Both the position numbers and the translations under genes were made by a program. Shown piece after piece: positions 41,105 through 52,024 of a stretch of DNA of 64,000 bases (position 1 is the first letter of the stretch; every line of letters starts with the position of its first letter). The stretch spans positions 301,001-365,000 of the forward strand of contig CAMXCT020006357.1 of NCBI GenBank assembly GCA_947184155.2, given 5' to 3'. The notes beneath the pieces are model-generated. The model ran no database searches, was not told the origin of the DNA, and saw only the letters and a program-made list of their open reading frames with translations. The stretch comes from Cladocopium goreaui (taxonomy: Eukaryota; Sar; Dinophyceae; Suessiales; Symbiodiniaceae).

Positions 41105-42183
41105 CAGCCATTCCAATGCGATCTGCAAGCACAAATTCAAGAAACGCATGGAACTACGCACACAGGAACAACCATTGTTGCAAAACACATAGAAGGAACC
41201 AAACGACCCCAGCCGCACCCGCCGCACACACGAGGTACCTTTCATCGCCGGCTGCAGCCACTTTACATGGAAAAACGCAAGGTTTCGTGCTCCGGCTTCC
41301 TCCCCACAACACACGGCATGCAACCTTCATGCAGCCATTCCATTGCGATCTGCAAGCACAAATTCAAGAAACGAATGGAACTACGCACACAGGAACAACC
41401 ATTGTTGCAAAATGTTGCAAAACACATAGAAGGAACCAAACGACCCCAGCCGCACCCGCCGCACACACGAGGTACCTTTCATCGCCGGCTGCAGCCACTT
41501 TACACGGAAAAACACAAGGTTTCGTGCTCCGGCTTCCTCCCCACAACACACGGCATGCAACCTTCATGCAGCCATTCCAATGCGATCTGCAACCACAGCT
41601 TCAAGAAACGCATAGAACTACGCACACAGGAACAACCATTGTTGCAAAACACATAGAAGGAACCAAACGACCCCAGCCGCACCCGCCGCACACACGAGGT
41701 ACCTTTCATCGCCGGCTGCAGCCACTTTACACGGAAAAACACAAGGTTTCATGCTCCGGCTTCCTCCCCACAACACACAGCATGTAGCATTCATGCAGCC
41801 ATTCGAATGCGATCTGCAACCACAACTTCAAGAAACGCATAGAACCACACAGACAGGAACCATCATTGTTGCAAAACAAATAGAAGGAACCAAACGACCG
41901 CAGCCGCAACCGCCGCACACACGAGGTACCTTTCATCGCCGGCTGCAGCCACTTTACACGGAAAAACACAAGGTTTCGTGCTCCGGCTTCCTCCCCACAA
42001 CACACGGCATGCAACATTCATGCAGCCATTCCAATGCGATCTGCAACCACAGCTTCAAGAAACGCATAGAACTACGCACACAGGAACAACCATTGTTGCA
42101 AAACACGTAGAAGGAACCAAACGACCCAAGCCGCACCCGCCGCACACACGAGGTACCTTTCATCGCCGGCTGCAGCCACTTTC
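41105..42183. repeat. 227-bp tandem array, nearly five copies
   Basis: The anchor GCAGCCATTCCAATGCGATC occurs at about 41105, 41331, 41568, 41795 and 42021. The first 25 bp match the 288-bp unit; the rest (ACGCACACAGGAACAACCAT, GAGGTACCTTTCATCGCCGG) is new. Both strands are open over more than one unit. The plus frames (TRGTFHRRLQPLYTEKHKVS) are still repeat-driven. Confidence 0.95.
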
Positions 42184-42213
42184 AAAACAAAGCCCATGCA
42201 TCATTCATGCATC

Positions 42214-42655
42214 CTCACCACTCCCCTTCATCATCACTTCCCAAAGTCACCACTTCCCATCGTCACCACTCCCCTTCATCACCACTTCCCATCGTCACCA
42301 CTCCCCTTCATCACCACTTCCCATCGTCACCACTTCCCTTCCACACCACGTCCCTTCATCACCACTTCCCATCGTCACCACTTCCCTTCCTCACCACTTC
42401 CCTTCGTCGCCACTTCCCGCCATCACCACTTCCCTTCCTCACCACTTGCCTTCCTCACCACTTCACATCGTCACCACCTCCCTTCCTCACCACTCCCCTT
42501 CATCACCGCTTCCCTTCGTCACCACTTCCCTTCCTCACCACTTCCCATCGTCACCACCTCCCTTCCTCACCACTCCCCTTCATCACCACTTCCCTTCGTC
42601 ACCACTTCCCTTCCTCACCACTTCCCATCGTAACCACATCCCTTCGTCACCACCC
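42214..42655. repeat. 16-bp minisatellite, about 27 copies
   Basis: Unit CACCACTTCCCTTCCT with variants CATCGT and CCCCTTCAT. Since 16 is not a multiple of 3, all three plus frames cycle through the same His, Ser, Pro, Leu and Thr peptide and all stay open. None is a gene. Confidence 0.95.
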
Positions 42656-42825
42656 TGTGTCATAGCTTCTTATTCTTTTGTTATGTATTGTTAGATTATG
42701 TATTGTTCTGTGATCTACCACCCTTCATCATAGTCAATTGCATCAAGTAAAAGTCATTCGTAACTCGGAAGTATTGCTTCCCAACTTCCTTTGATAAATA
42801 TCATTTATTTGGAAGATTTAATTTT

Positions 42826-42859
42826 AATAATAATAATAATAGTAATAATAATAATAATA
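42826..42859. repeat. (AAT)n microsatellite
   Basis: TAATAATAATAATAGTAATA, about eleven units with one interruption. Confidence 0.9.
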
Positions 42860-43450
42860 CTGATTTGGTATGACAACCTCAGTAAGTTCACTGACACACA
42901 GGGACTGTTCAACAGTAATGTGAGATTTCTTCTTGGTCTTCTCATCAAATTATCATAGATTACGATAGATGCCTAAAATTGTGAAGAGTCAAGAAGTGGC
43001 ATGCTATGGTTGCGATTGCACTCACGCGTTTCCACATGAAGGAGGACTCTATGCTGCCCAACAATCATTGACACCCACTATCTTGCCACGGCTGTCAGTT
43101 GGGTGCTCAAATTGACCCTCCAATTTGTCACGGGAACATCAAGAAATTCATGCACTAACCTAAGGGCCAAAACTATCAGAAAGCTTGGATCCAGTCACCC
43201 GAAAAGAAAAGCTACCATTCCCCTCAACTAACACCAAAAAACCTCCAAAAAACAATCCCAAAAAGTGTGGATGTTTGGCCAATCAGCTGCAAAAAAAGCT
43301 CCCAAAAATGGTGAGTCACCTAATGTGGGTAAAACAATGCCATTGGCACCAGCCATGACTGGGAATGGTAACCATACCCATAAAAATGGTGATTATATAA
43401 TATTATACACGTATACTGAAAATGATGATTGACTGATTGACTGACTGACC
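42860..43450. other. No gene recognised
   Basis: Intergenic- or intron-like. A short ACTGATTGACTGACTGACC repeat at 43430-43450 precedes the half family 1 element. Confidence 0.4.
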
Positions 43451-43492
43451 TACCCTCTGGCAAACATACAGAAAACGATGGAAATTCACCAG
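43451..43492 (+). repeat. Half of a family 1 element
   Basis: TACCCTCTGGCAAACATACA, then GAAAACGATGGAAATTCACC. It stops in the middle, where an apparent acceptor (TTCACCAG) is followed directly by the AT-hook exon. Confidence 0.7.
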
Positions 43493-44157
43493 CCACCTGT
43501 TGCACCCGCAGTGGCATCCGCGCCCACGAGGATCGCGAGGCCGAAGCGCGGGCGACCACGGCAGCTGTGACGCCGCCCACTAAGGCCTGGCGGCATGGGG
43601 AAAACCAAGGGAAAATCTAAGAAAATATGGCAAAACCTGGGAAAATTATGGTAAATTACTGAAAACAATGGGCAATCTGATGGCGAAAAAGCAAAATCAA
43701 GGGGAAAATGGTGGGCGCATGGGCAAATTATATAATACTCGGCACAATCATAGGAAGAACAAATGATAGGGCAAACAATGAAGGGTATGGTGTTGAAGCA
43801 TTTGTTTGAGATCATAAACCCCCTAAGATTTCTTGGATCTTTCTGGCTCCCCCCATGCAAGAAAATCCGTGCCCGATGGACCGCTTCCGTCGCCGCAGCC
43901 GCCACGCCGCGATGTGGCCAGTTGAACATGCCGGCCTTGCGCCAAACAACTTGGCGCACCAGTTGCAGAGTCCCGAAGGGGGAACTAGAGCCGAAGGGCT
44001 CAATTCCAGAAATGGCCTGCAGCCTCAAGCTCAACCAAGACAGCCATGCGGCTCCAGTCTTGGACTCTTGTGGCGTGCAATTACATGCACAAAGAGAATG
44101 CGTTCTGAATGCCTCAACAAGGCCATCACTAGGTTGAGTCACGTTGTCAGGCTTCAT
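43486..44157 (-). CDS. Long minus ORF, uncertain
   Basis: 223 codons (for example AAWLSWLSLRLQAISGIEPF, VWRKAGMFNWPHRGVAAAAT). GC-rich in its upper part, and opposed by long plus frames over 43763-44376. I cannot identify a domain on either strand. One of these may be a real exon. Confidence 0.25.
   Translation of the reverse strand: MKPDNVTQPSDGLVEAFRTHSLCACNCTPQESKTGAAWLSWLSLRLQAISGIEPFGSSSPFGTLQLVRQVVWRKAGMFNWPHRGVAAAATEAVHRARIFLHGGSQKDPRNLRGFMISNKCFNTIPFIVCPIICSSYDCAEYYIICPCAHHFPLDFAFSPSDCPLFSVIYHNFPRFCHIFLDFPLVFPMPPGLSGRRHSCRGRPRFGLAILVGADATAGATGGW
43493..43570 (+). CDS. Candidate terminal exon with AT-hook
   Basis: Plus frame after TTCACCAG. It reads PPVAPAVASAPTRIARPKRG then RPRQL and stops at 43568-43570. 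PKRGRPRQL is a canonical AT-hook (core Gly-Arg-Pro in a basic frame), which binds the minor groove of AT-rich DNA. Pro/Ala linker precedes it. The minus strand is open over the same DNA (43486-44157, 223 codons), so the strand remains uncertain. Confidence 0.45.
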   Translation, partial: PPVAPAVASAPTRIARPKRGRPRQL

Positions 44158-44591
44158 TCATCAAATATTTGGCTTTCCAGTCAATCTTATCCCATCGCTA
44201 CACCAATTCTGGCATGTAAGCCTGCCAGGCAACAAATATTCCAAACAACATCGCCTCCCACCATCCCTTTAGGTCGCCGATCAGAAGCTGCTTCACTTCT
44301 TCGGTCTCATAACAGTGTACCAGCCACTGCCGCCTCAGGCCGCAGTGGCCATGACACACCGAGAAGCAAATCCTAGTGCAGCGGCGCAGTTGCGCGCAAG
44401 CTATTCACAGATTCTTGGAGTGTTTCGAAAGGCCCAGGCTATCGGGCCAAGTCTGGCGAACTCAGAAAAGTTGGAAAATGTTGGAAAGGTGTCCAGGCCC
44501 TGGAAGGTGGTCTCATAGAAAACCGAATCAATAGACTTCTTGATTCATGAGTTGGTCCTTCCGGTAGTGCATTGGTTGCGAATGACTTGAT

Positions 44592-44894
44592 TTGCACGAT
44601 GATGTGCACATACATCTGCATAAATGCACGTGTACATGCGCATCATTTTCCATGGTTTCTCAAAGTTTTTTAGTGCCCAAGCCCCGCAAAAAGGGCAGAA
44701 CCTTTGGTTCCCCCCTGCAGGGAAAGTCCGGCGCCCTCATGGACCACGGGGAGTGGCCCAAGCCCTGGCAGGACCTCACAGCAGCGGCAGTTTTTTCGGA
44801 AAAACCTAGAGAACTCATGGGGGGATTTCCCAAAAAAAAAAAAGTGGATTTCCTTGGCCCCATGGCCGGATATGGCCAGATTTGGCCAGCTTAG
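44592..44894 (+). CDS. Plus ORF, uncertain
   Basis: 100 codons, FLVPKPRKKGRTFGSPLQGK then WPKPWQDLTAAAVFSEKPRE and a KKKK run. The composition is plausible, but minus frames overlap it and no family is recognised. Confidence 0.3.
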   Translation: MHDDVHIHLHKCTCTCASFSMVSQSFLVPKPRKKGRTFGSPLQGKSGALMDHGEWPKPWQDLTAAAVFSEKPRELMGGFPKKKKVDFLGPMAGYGQIWPA

Positions 44895-45129
44895 TCTCTC
44901 ACAGTGTGTTTTTGGAGGGGCGTTTCGTGCATCGCTGCATCGCTCCCTCGTTGTTTCTATTCCCCGCGGCCGCTGCCTGGTTCTGGCTGGTCCCATGTCT
45001 CAGGAAACATTCGTGTGAACCTGAGCCACTGGAGCGAGGCAGAGCGAGGGCCAAAAAAATGTGCATAGCATGCATAAGATATACATGAATTATACAAGTT
45101 TGCCCGTTCATTTAAATCTACATTTATAC

Positions 45130-45245
45130 ATATCAATACTATGTATGCGTATATATATACACGAATATATATATATTTATATATACCGTATATACAGTAT
45201 ACATATATATATATACACAGTATATACAGTATATACATATATCCG
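45130..45245. repeat. ATATAC microsatellite
   Basis: TATATATACACGAATATATA and CAGTATATACAGTATATACA runs, after a copy of the ATACATGAATTATACAAGTT repeat also seen at 30465. Confidence 0.85.
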
Positions 45246-45468
45246 CCGACCCCAGCCGACTGCAGGGGGAGCACGTCAGAGGACCAATGCACAACGAGAA
45301 GCACAAACACAGGCAACAGGAAAGATAAGCAACCAGAAGACAAGCAACAGCGTTGTGACAGGGAAAGATTTCCAGGGCAAGAAAATGCAATGTCCACCAG
45401 AACTGGTCTTGCTTAGCAAGCAAGGAAATGAGGTAAGGAAGGAAGGGAAAGCAAGCAAGGCAAGGCAT

Positions 45469-45735
45469 GCAGCTGCAGCAGCAGCAGCAGCCGCCGCCGC
45501 CGCAGCAGCCGCAGCAGCAGCAGCCGCAGCCGCCGCAGCAGCCCCGCAGCCGCAGCCGCAGCCCCGCCGCCGCAGCAGCAGCCGCAGCCGCAGCAGCCGC
45601 AGCCGCAGCCGCAGCGCAAGCAGCCGCCGCAGCCGCAGCCGAGCCGCGCCACCGCAGCCGCCGCCGCCACCACCACCGCCGCAGCCGCAGCCGCAGCCGC
45701 AGCCGCAGCCGCTGCAGCAGCTGCAGCAGCCGCAG
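45469..45735. repeat. CAG/CCG trinucleotide block, about 265 bp
   Basis: GCAGCAGCAGCAGCCGCCGC, CCGCAGCCGCAGCCGCAGCC and similar. Every frame is open: poly-Ala, Gln/Pro and Arg/Ser on plus, poly-Ala, Leu/Arg and Cys/Gly on minus. The plus frame 45467-45892 continues beyond it for about 50 codons (SCKRTRASWQLAVEKGGQSQ), so a real protein cannot be excluded. Confidence 0.9.
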
Positions 45736-45892
45736 GGTGTTTTGGTGCTGCGACAGGGTCCTCTCGCCGCAGCTGTGCAGGACGAAAGCCAGCTGCAAGA
45801 GGACACGAGCAAGCTGGCAGTTGGCAGTGGAGAAGGGCGGGCAAAGTCAAGGTTTGGAGGTAGTTTCTAGGCAGTTCAGAAAGCAACGTTAG

Positions 45893-46755
45893 CCAGTGTG
45901 GTCTGCTAAATTTTTCGATACCTCTTTTCCCCCCGTCCTGGGCAACCCACTTAGCACCAATGTCAACGCCATTTTGTGAGAGTTCCTCGGAAGTGCTGGT
46001 TCAACTGCACCATCACCATGGCCGCTGTCTGAAACTCTGGCCGGCTGCATTGGTCCGCAACGAATTAATTGATGGCTTCAGCTGTTCCAAGCAACTTTAT
46101 GCATTGATTGTTTGCTCACGAATATAATATCGAATCATGGCCTGCCGCTGTTACCTCTTTTCCATCAATGTCGACATATATAACCATTTTCCACCAATCA
46201 CCAATCACCAATAGTAACGCCAACATTGCTTCGAACAGCTGATTCAAACTCACCATCACGATCAACTGACACGTTTGCATGGCCCCTTTCTGGTCTTCTG
46301 GCCAGCTATGTTTGTCAACAATTCTCTCAACGGACTTCGAGCTTCGGCTCTGCAATGCAACTTACCACTGGTCAATTACGTTTGTCAACAACTCTTTCAA
46401 ATGGCTTCAGCTGTGCAACCGAACTTTCCCTACAAACACTTTTCAATGTTTTTCGGGTATAGCTGCATCAACCGTGCCTAGGCAAACCTAGGACTGCAAA
46501 GGCAATCCCAACACCCGCTCAAGTGTCGAAACGGCGCTTCAACATGGGAACCGCCAACCCAAAACTATTGGCATACATCCATGATCGCACCCCACATAGC
46601 ACCTTAGTCGGCGTCATCGTCATCCTCACCCGATCCGTGGTTGGATGTTGTCCTCCACAAGCCATCCGTCGACCATGACTGCGCATCAGTTACATATTCC
46701 AAACCCATGCTTGCGAACTGCCGTCCTTAGATCGCCCATTTTTCCCAACCTAAAC
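45893..46755. repeat. Dispersed repeat containing CCAGCTGCATTTGTCCGCAA
   Basis: Segments such as TTGATGGCTTCAGCTGTTCC, CACCATCACGATCAACTGAC and TTTGTCAACAACTCTTTCAA occur here and again at 49690-49860 and 49950-50290. On minus they encode phrases like QTCPLIVMV. This looks like an old tandem or dispersed duplication of a gene fragment. Confidence 0.6.
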
Positions 46756-47482
46756 TCATTTCCTTTTGCGACGTTCGGCCAACAAAGAAAGTTTACAGTT
46801 GAGGGGCTCTCTGACCCGACTTTTGAGACAACCAAGCACTCTTGCCAAGTTGCTGGATTTCTGGCTTCCAGTGGAGCCCCGCAAAGAAATGAGGCTTGAC
46901 AACACATCTGCCGCCCTCTTGCCGGAAACGGCACCTTGCTTCTGGAGCTCACGCTGCTCTTTCAATGCAGCATCTGCGGCCTTGGACACCCACACTGACC
47001 GCTCAGCAAACACGCTCCAACAGTATCCCCGCAATCCAAAACTTACCTCTCTACCCGCCCCAACTTCCCTCCAAACCACAACTGTGTCAAAACGATACCT
47101 GGCCTTCCTTTGAGCATGTTGCGCAGCATCCATTATCGATGTCGTGCCCATCACACGCAGGGCCTCTGCAATCGTCGTCGCCACTTCCATACCAGCCTCG
47201 TCCATCAACACAACCTGATACATGTCCGACAATGAACCCACATTCCCCTTGTGCAACGCATCACATTTCCCATTTCAACAATCTGAATCCATTCTGAGAA
47301 CTTACAACTGTTTAATCTTCGGCTCCTGCTGTGCTGCCCAAGCGCATGAACCACGTAGCCGCCACGCATTGGAACAACCTTCATCACATTCGAAAACAAA
47401 CCCCCGAGATGGCGTTTCACCTCCAAACGTGCGGGGCCTTGCTCTCGAACGCTGCCTGCACACTCACGGCGATAGTCGCCAT
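46756..47482 (-). CDS. Multi-exon minus gene with start codon
   Basis: Exon 1 (47421-47482) starts ATG: MATIAVSVQAAFESKAPHVW, donor GTGAAA. The next exon begins after GTGATGAAG at about 47375 (VVPMRGGYVVHALGQ). A third (about 47110-47225) reads MYQVVLMDEAGMEVATTIAE then ALRVMGTTSIMDAAQHAQRK and ends at GTATCG. A fourth (about 46945-47005, acceptor GAGCGGTCAG) reads VWVSKAADAALKEQRELQKQ. Further coding (AADVLSSLISLRGSTGSQKS) follows to 46756. It looks soluble and helical, and I could not name the family. Confidence 0.5.
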
Positions 47483-47849
47483 GGCTTCCAGTGAGGACGG
47501 TAAGCAACGCCTAAGGCACGCAAAGGGGGCTTCAGCCTCAAATGCTCGCAACCATAGCATCATATTTGTCAATCTTGGTATACTCTGAATATTCTACATA
47601 AAAACGTCTCACTTCCCCCTGTGCCCGTGGTGCTTTGCACGTGTCTGCACCACAGAAACTGACAATCCAAAGGCCTTCGTTTCACACCGCCGCCTTCTTC
47701 ACCACCAAAGGTTCCTTGATTCCCATCCCTGGGAAATGTTTTGCGCTTTGTTCAATAGTAACCCATAATAAACTCCAATTTCGGTGTTACAGAAACACAC
47801 CGTTAAGTAACCAATTTCTTAACACACCACTTGAATCCACTTGAAAAGC

Positions 47850-48770
47850 TACAATCTACGAATGCCCCTGGCACCACAGACAACTGACAATGTACAGGCC
47901 TTGGTTTCACATTTCCCATTGTTTTCGTGTCCTGCAACATGCTTCACTTCCTCAAATCCAAAACGAGCTCCAATTTTGACGGTGTTACGAAAAGTGTTTT
48001 TTTACCTTCAACCACCCAAAACGGCCACCTTCAGATTGTGTGTGATATGGCACTACCGCATGTTTGAATTGCTAAATTCCGCACAAGGACACCTCATTGA
48101 ATTGCTACTCCTTCAGTTATATTCCCACATGAACTCCAATTTCGACGGTGCTACAAACCCATTTCTTTGCTGTCTTTTGTGTTCAGTGATAATCAGAAGT
48201 AAACTCCACTTTTGACGGTGTTACAGAAACTTTCTTAGTCCTGTTAGATGTGCAATCGTTCGCGTTCCAATTGCCACCTTACGCAATATTGTTGGAATGT
48301 TCACATAACTGACCTTGCTTAACCTGGCCTCCCGACAACATCTTTCAACACCTCCATAAATAACCACTGTCTTAACACACCACTTGAATCCTCTGGCACT
48401 ACAGACAACTGACAATGTACGAGCCTTCGTTTCACATTTCCCATTTTTGTCGTGTCCTGCAGCATGCTTCACCTTTGCAAATCCAAAATCAGCTCCAATT
48501 TTGACGGTGTTACGGAAGAGTTTTTTACCTTCCACCAGCCAAAACAGCCAAAATGAGATTGTGTGTGATATGGCACTACTGCATGTTTGAATTGCAAAAT
48601 CCCCTACAAGGACCTCTCATTGAATTGCTACTTGTTCAGCTATGTTCCCAAATGAATTCCAATTTCCACGCTGCCACACACCCATTTCTCTGCTATCTTC
48701 CAATAAAAATCAACAGTACACTTCCCTGTTGACGCTGTTACGCAATCTTTCTTAGTGCTGCTAGATGTGA
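47850..48770. repeat. 527-bp tandem duplication
   Basis: The sequence from CACCACAGACAACTGACAAT to TTCTTAGTCCTGTTAGATGT (47865-48250) recurs at 48392-48770, about 85-90% alike by eye. CCAATTTTGACGGTGTTACG recurs inside each unit as a shorter motif. A weaker third piece lies at 47640-47700. The open frames here are inconsistent between copies, so I do not call a gene. Confidence 0.75.
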
Positions 48771-49531
48771 AATCTTTCGCGTGTCCACATAACTGAAGTT
48801 GATTAACCGGGCCTCCCGACAACATATATTGACGACGAAGATCCATTTCCTACCTCAAAACTCTGTCTTCAACCACACATCTGCCTTCAACTTTAGAACC
48901 TAACTCGTTGCTAATTCCGAAAGACCACCATGATGAACACAACAACGATGCCAAGCAATGAGGCAAACCGATACCCCTTGGCTCCGACGATTATCCACAA
49001 AGGCCCGCTGTGTTGCACAAATCCCTGGCTCATACTGCAAAACAATGTCTGTACCCAACAAACTGAAAACAAAAATAAGTTAACCGAGCACCAACCTGAA
49101 AACACACTGTCACATTCACACGTTGCCCAAAACACTGCTAACGAAGAGCGAACTGCTGTGCAATATCTATACTACTTTTTGTCTGCATCAGCTGTAATTC
49201 GAACCCTTCGAACCTGGTGCATTTAAAAATTGCACGGGACCGAGGCTGCCCATACCTGCAAAAGAGAATCCAAAACCACAAAACCGGCGCTTTGTTCGTC
49301 CACCAACAGAACACCAACCCAACAAGACTGGGACAACCAAGCTGCAAAACAAAAACACGAACCCCTGCTTGGCACCACTAATATTCCAATACCGACGCCG
49401 ACAAATATATGCTTCTTGGCTTTTTACTGCATGCAGCCCGCTCCTTTTGCCATGACATCCGAGCAACTTACTTCCATGTTCAAGGTCCAAGCGCTCTCAG
49501 ATCGCCACTTCAAAAGACTTCAAAAATTTAA
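48771..49531. other. No confident gene
   Basis: Frames on both strands (for example minus 49188-49490) without clear splice sites. The DNA is similar in style to the adjacent degraded gene at 49.5-51.6 kb. Confidence 0.3.
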
Positions 49532-49750
49532 TTACATGACATCGCGAGCACAGCCCAGTGCAATGCGCTGAGCCCAACGTTTTTCCATGATGGCCTCCTC
49601 TACAAAAAGCTCTAACGCCCAAGCCCCCCGATCTTGGAATATTTGTCTTCTGCCAATATTACTTAAGATTGCTTTTAGCTGCCAGGTCATGTGCACCATC
49701 ACGATCAACGGACAAGTTTGGCCCCTTTCTGGGACTGTGGCCAGCTGCAT
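49532..49750 (-). pseudogene. Fragment shared with the dispersed repeat
   Basis: Minus frame VPERGQTCPLIVMVHMTWQL then DRGAWALELFVEEAIMEKRW. Its N-terminal half is the coding sense of the dispersed repeat found also at 46.3 kb and 50.0-50.2 kb. It stops at 49532 and is probably a decayed piece of a larger gene. Confidence 0.35.
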
Positions 49751-50412
49751 GTATCCGCAACTAATTATTTGATGGCTTCAGCTGTTCCAAGCAATTTTCT
49801 GCACCAGAGTTTTCCTCTGATTGTCTCCTCATCAATCTGACATATCAAATCATGGTCTGCCAATTTTAGGATTCCTCTGTTCCCTCAATTCTACGCCACC
49901 TCTTTTCCACCAATGTTAACGCCTTTCCTTGCGAATTCCTTGGAACTGCTGCTTCAAATGCACCATCACGACCAACGGACGAGTTTGCGTGGCCCCTTTC
50001 CGGAACTCTGGCCAGCTGCATTTGTCCGCAACTAATTAATTGACGGCTTCAGCTGTTCCAAGCAATTTTCTGCACCAGAGTTGTCCTCATGGTGGATTGT
50101 TTGCTCACCAATATGATATCGGATCATGACCATTTGCCACCGATATCGACCCCTACATTGCATCGAACTGCTGATTCAAACACACCATCACGATCAACTG
50201 ACAAGTTTGCACAGCCCTTTTTTGAAACTCTGGCTAGCTACATTTGTCAGCACCACCAGCATTTCGACTTCACTCAATACCAAGTCTGCTAAATATGCCA
50301 TGGCCGTTTTCCACTTACATACTGACTTCATGTGAAATCGCCTCGGTCTGCTGGCCCACCAAACTGATCCTGATCAACTGCTACAGGACGGTACATGTCA
50401 CCTGAAAACATC

Positions 50413-51249
50413 TCAGAAGATCGTGCGAACTTCTTGAATCGGCACCTTGGGCGAGATGGTCTTCAAAATCAAGATGTAATTCTCGGCGTAGGCCCAAAAA
50501 CTGCCGTTTTCTTCGTCCATCTCACGAGTGGCGCTTTTCAGGCCTTTCCCCAACGCAGACCACACGATGACTTCATGGAGATCCTGGATGCCATCCTCAA
50601 ACACACCCGCTCCATGCTGCTTCATAGGCAACACAAAGCCCTCGGCATCCACCAATTTGAAGGCTTTCATAGGTTCCTGCACCTTCGAATACTCGATCGG
50701 CCCCACTTCCTGCACCACGCCGCGAAGATTCCACACCTGTCCATTGGCATGGGAACCCAAGGCGGAGAACGAGGCCATGACTCCAAGCGGCGACGGCTTC
50801 ATCACAACCATAGCCCCATCTGACAGATGCACCTGCGATTGCCGCCCAGATTGCAGCTTCACCACCGGCTTGCTTTCTGTGCCTAAGCCCAATGCTACAA
50901 TGTCAAAGTTGACGAGTCGCGCACCGGGCTACAGATCTGACTCCTCAAAGCGTGCACGCAGCTCAGGCTCAATTTTCTGCAGCAAGGGTGACCAGATCGA
51001 AACCTGCACTGTTGCCGTCTCATCTCCAAGGATTGCTGTCATCAAAAACCTTCCCGCCACAGGCTCCTTCTTCGGGTACATTTCCATGATGTACCCAGAA
51101 ATGCTGGCTGCTCCCTTTTGGTTCTGCAACAGTTGCCACATTTGAGACTGATTTCGTAGACCCGGTGGCGGATGCCCTCCTTGCCCTCTTCTTTGGCGAA
51201 ACTTCCAAGGGTCAATCTTCTGCTGGCGCCTGACTAGCTCCAACAGCAC
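50413..51249 (-). pseudogene. Two OB-fold-like regions, RPA-like, cut by TAG
   Basis: One minus frame interrupted by TAG at 50929-50931. The first part has GAASISGYIMEMYPKKEPVA, then ILGDETATVQVSIWSPLLQK. The second has GQVWNLRGVVQEVGPIEYSK, then KAFKLVDAEGFVLPMKQHG and DLHEVIVWSALGKGL. Both follow the OB-fold order of replication protein A (G-V-V, D-x-x-G, W), which binds single-stranded DNA. The stop sits between the two folds. RPA-like OB proteins occur in the host and in some Helitron elements. Family assignment is my inference; the frame and stop are seen directly. Confidence 0.55.
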
Positions 51250-51575
51250 TCTCCTCGGGGCGCTCCCATAGGTCCATCTTCTCCTAGCGCCTCACTAGCA
51301 ACATAGTCCGGTGAGTCCGATACCTCAAGAGCTTCCGGCATCTGGATGGCTTCCCACCTAGTACCTAAAGATCTACAAACCAAGGTTGGGCCACGCAGCT
51401 GCAACGATTCATCCACTTTTGCAATACAATCCTTCCAGATACGCTTACGTGAATCCAATCTGTTCCTGGTGTACATTTCTCTCAGCAAAGTTTTTCTTGG
51501 TGACATCCTGCAGACCCTTCCATCCCCTGTTGGTTCCCACACCTCCGGCACACCAGGATCTTCCACCATCACCAA
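51234..51575 (-). pseudogene. Upstream piece of the OB-fold gene, frame-shifted
   Basis: 113 codons, MVMVEDPGVPEVWEPTGDGR then SRKRIWKDCIAKVDESLQLR, in another phase from the OB-fold frame. Its end contains GCTAGTGAGGCGCTAGGAGA, then 50 bp later GCTAGTCAGGCGCCAGCAGA, a small direct duplication at the point where the frame is lost. An intron or a frameshift would be needed to join the parts. Confidence 0.35.
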
Positions 51576-52024
51576 AAAATCCGACCTTTATTGCAACCAA
51601 CCAGGCCACCCCTTGATCAAACTGAGTGGTTTCATACACATAAATCTTCTCAATCTCAAATCTAAACATACTTCCTGAACGTAACAGAATGACACCCGCG
51701 TTCTTTGATACTGCAAACTTCTTAAAACCAACACAACAAGCGCTTCACAACAACCACAAGCAACCGACACCCACTTTGTAAAATCACAGCCTGGCCATCC
51801 AATCATTTGAACAACCATGCCCAAAACCAACCCTGTTGCGTGCATCTATGAAACCACTGGTTCCCTGACGCCAAGGCGCAGTGTCAACACACGTCAACAA
51901 CATCTCGGCCGAGGGGCAAATCCAAGAAGTTGGGGCTGAAATCTTCGCGGATACGACCTTCAATGCCACTTGTATCCATAACGGTCTCTGGGGTCGGCGG
52001 CAGGGGGCGTAGCCCTTCTATATC
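51576..52024. other. No gene recognised
   Basis: Minus frames rich in Cys, Val and Leu (51588-51845) lack motifs. The right edge is the border of segmental copy B. Confidence 0.35.

Noticed and set aside
39866..42655. CRISPR-like arrangement of repeats
   Set aside because: Units are contiguous tandem repeats of 16, 227 or 288 bp with no unique spacers.
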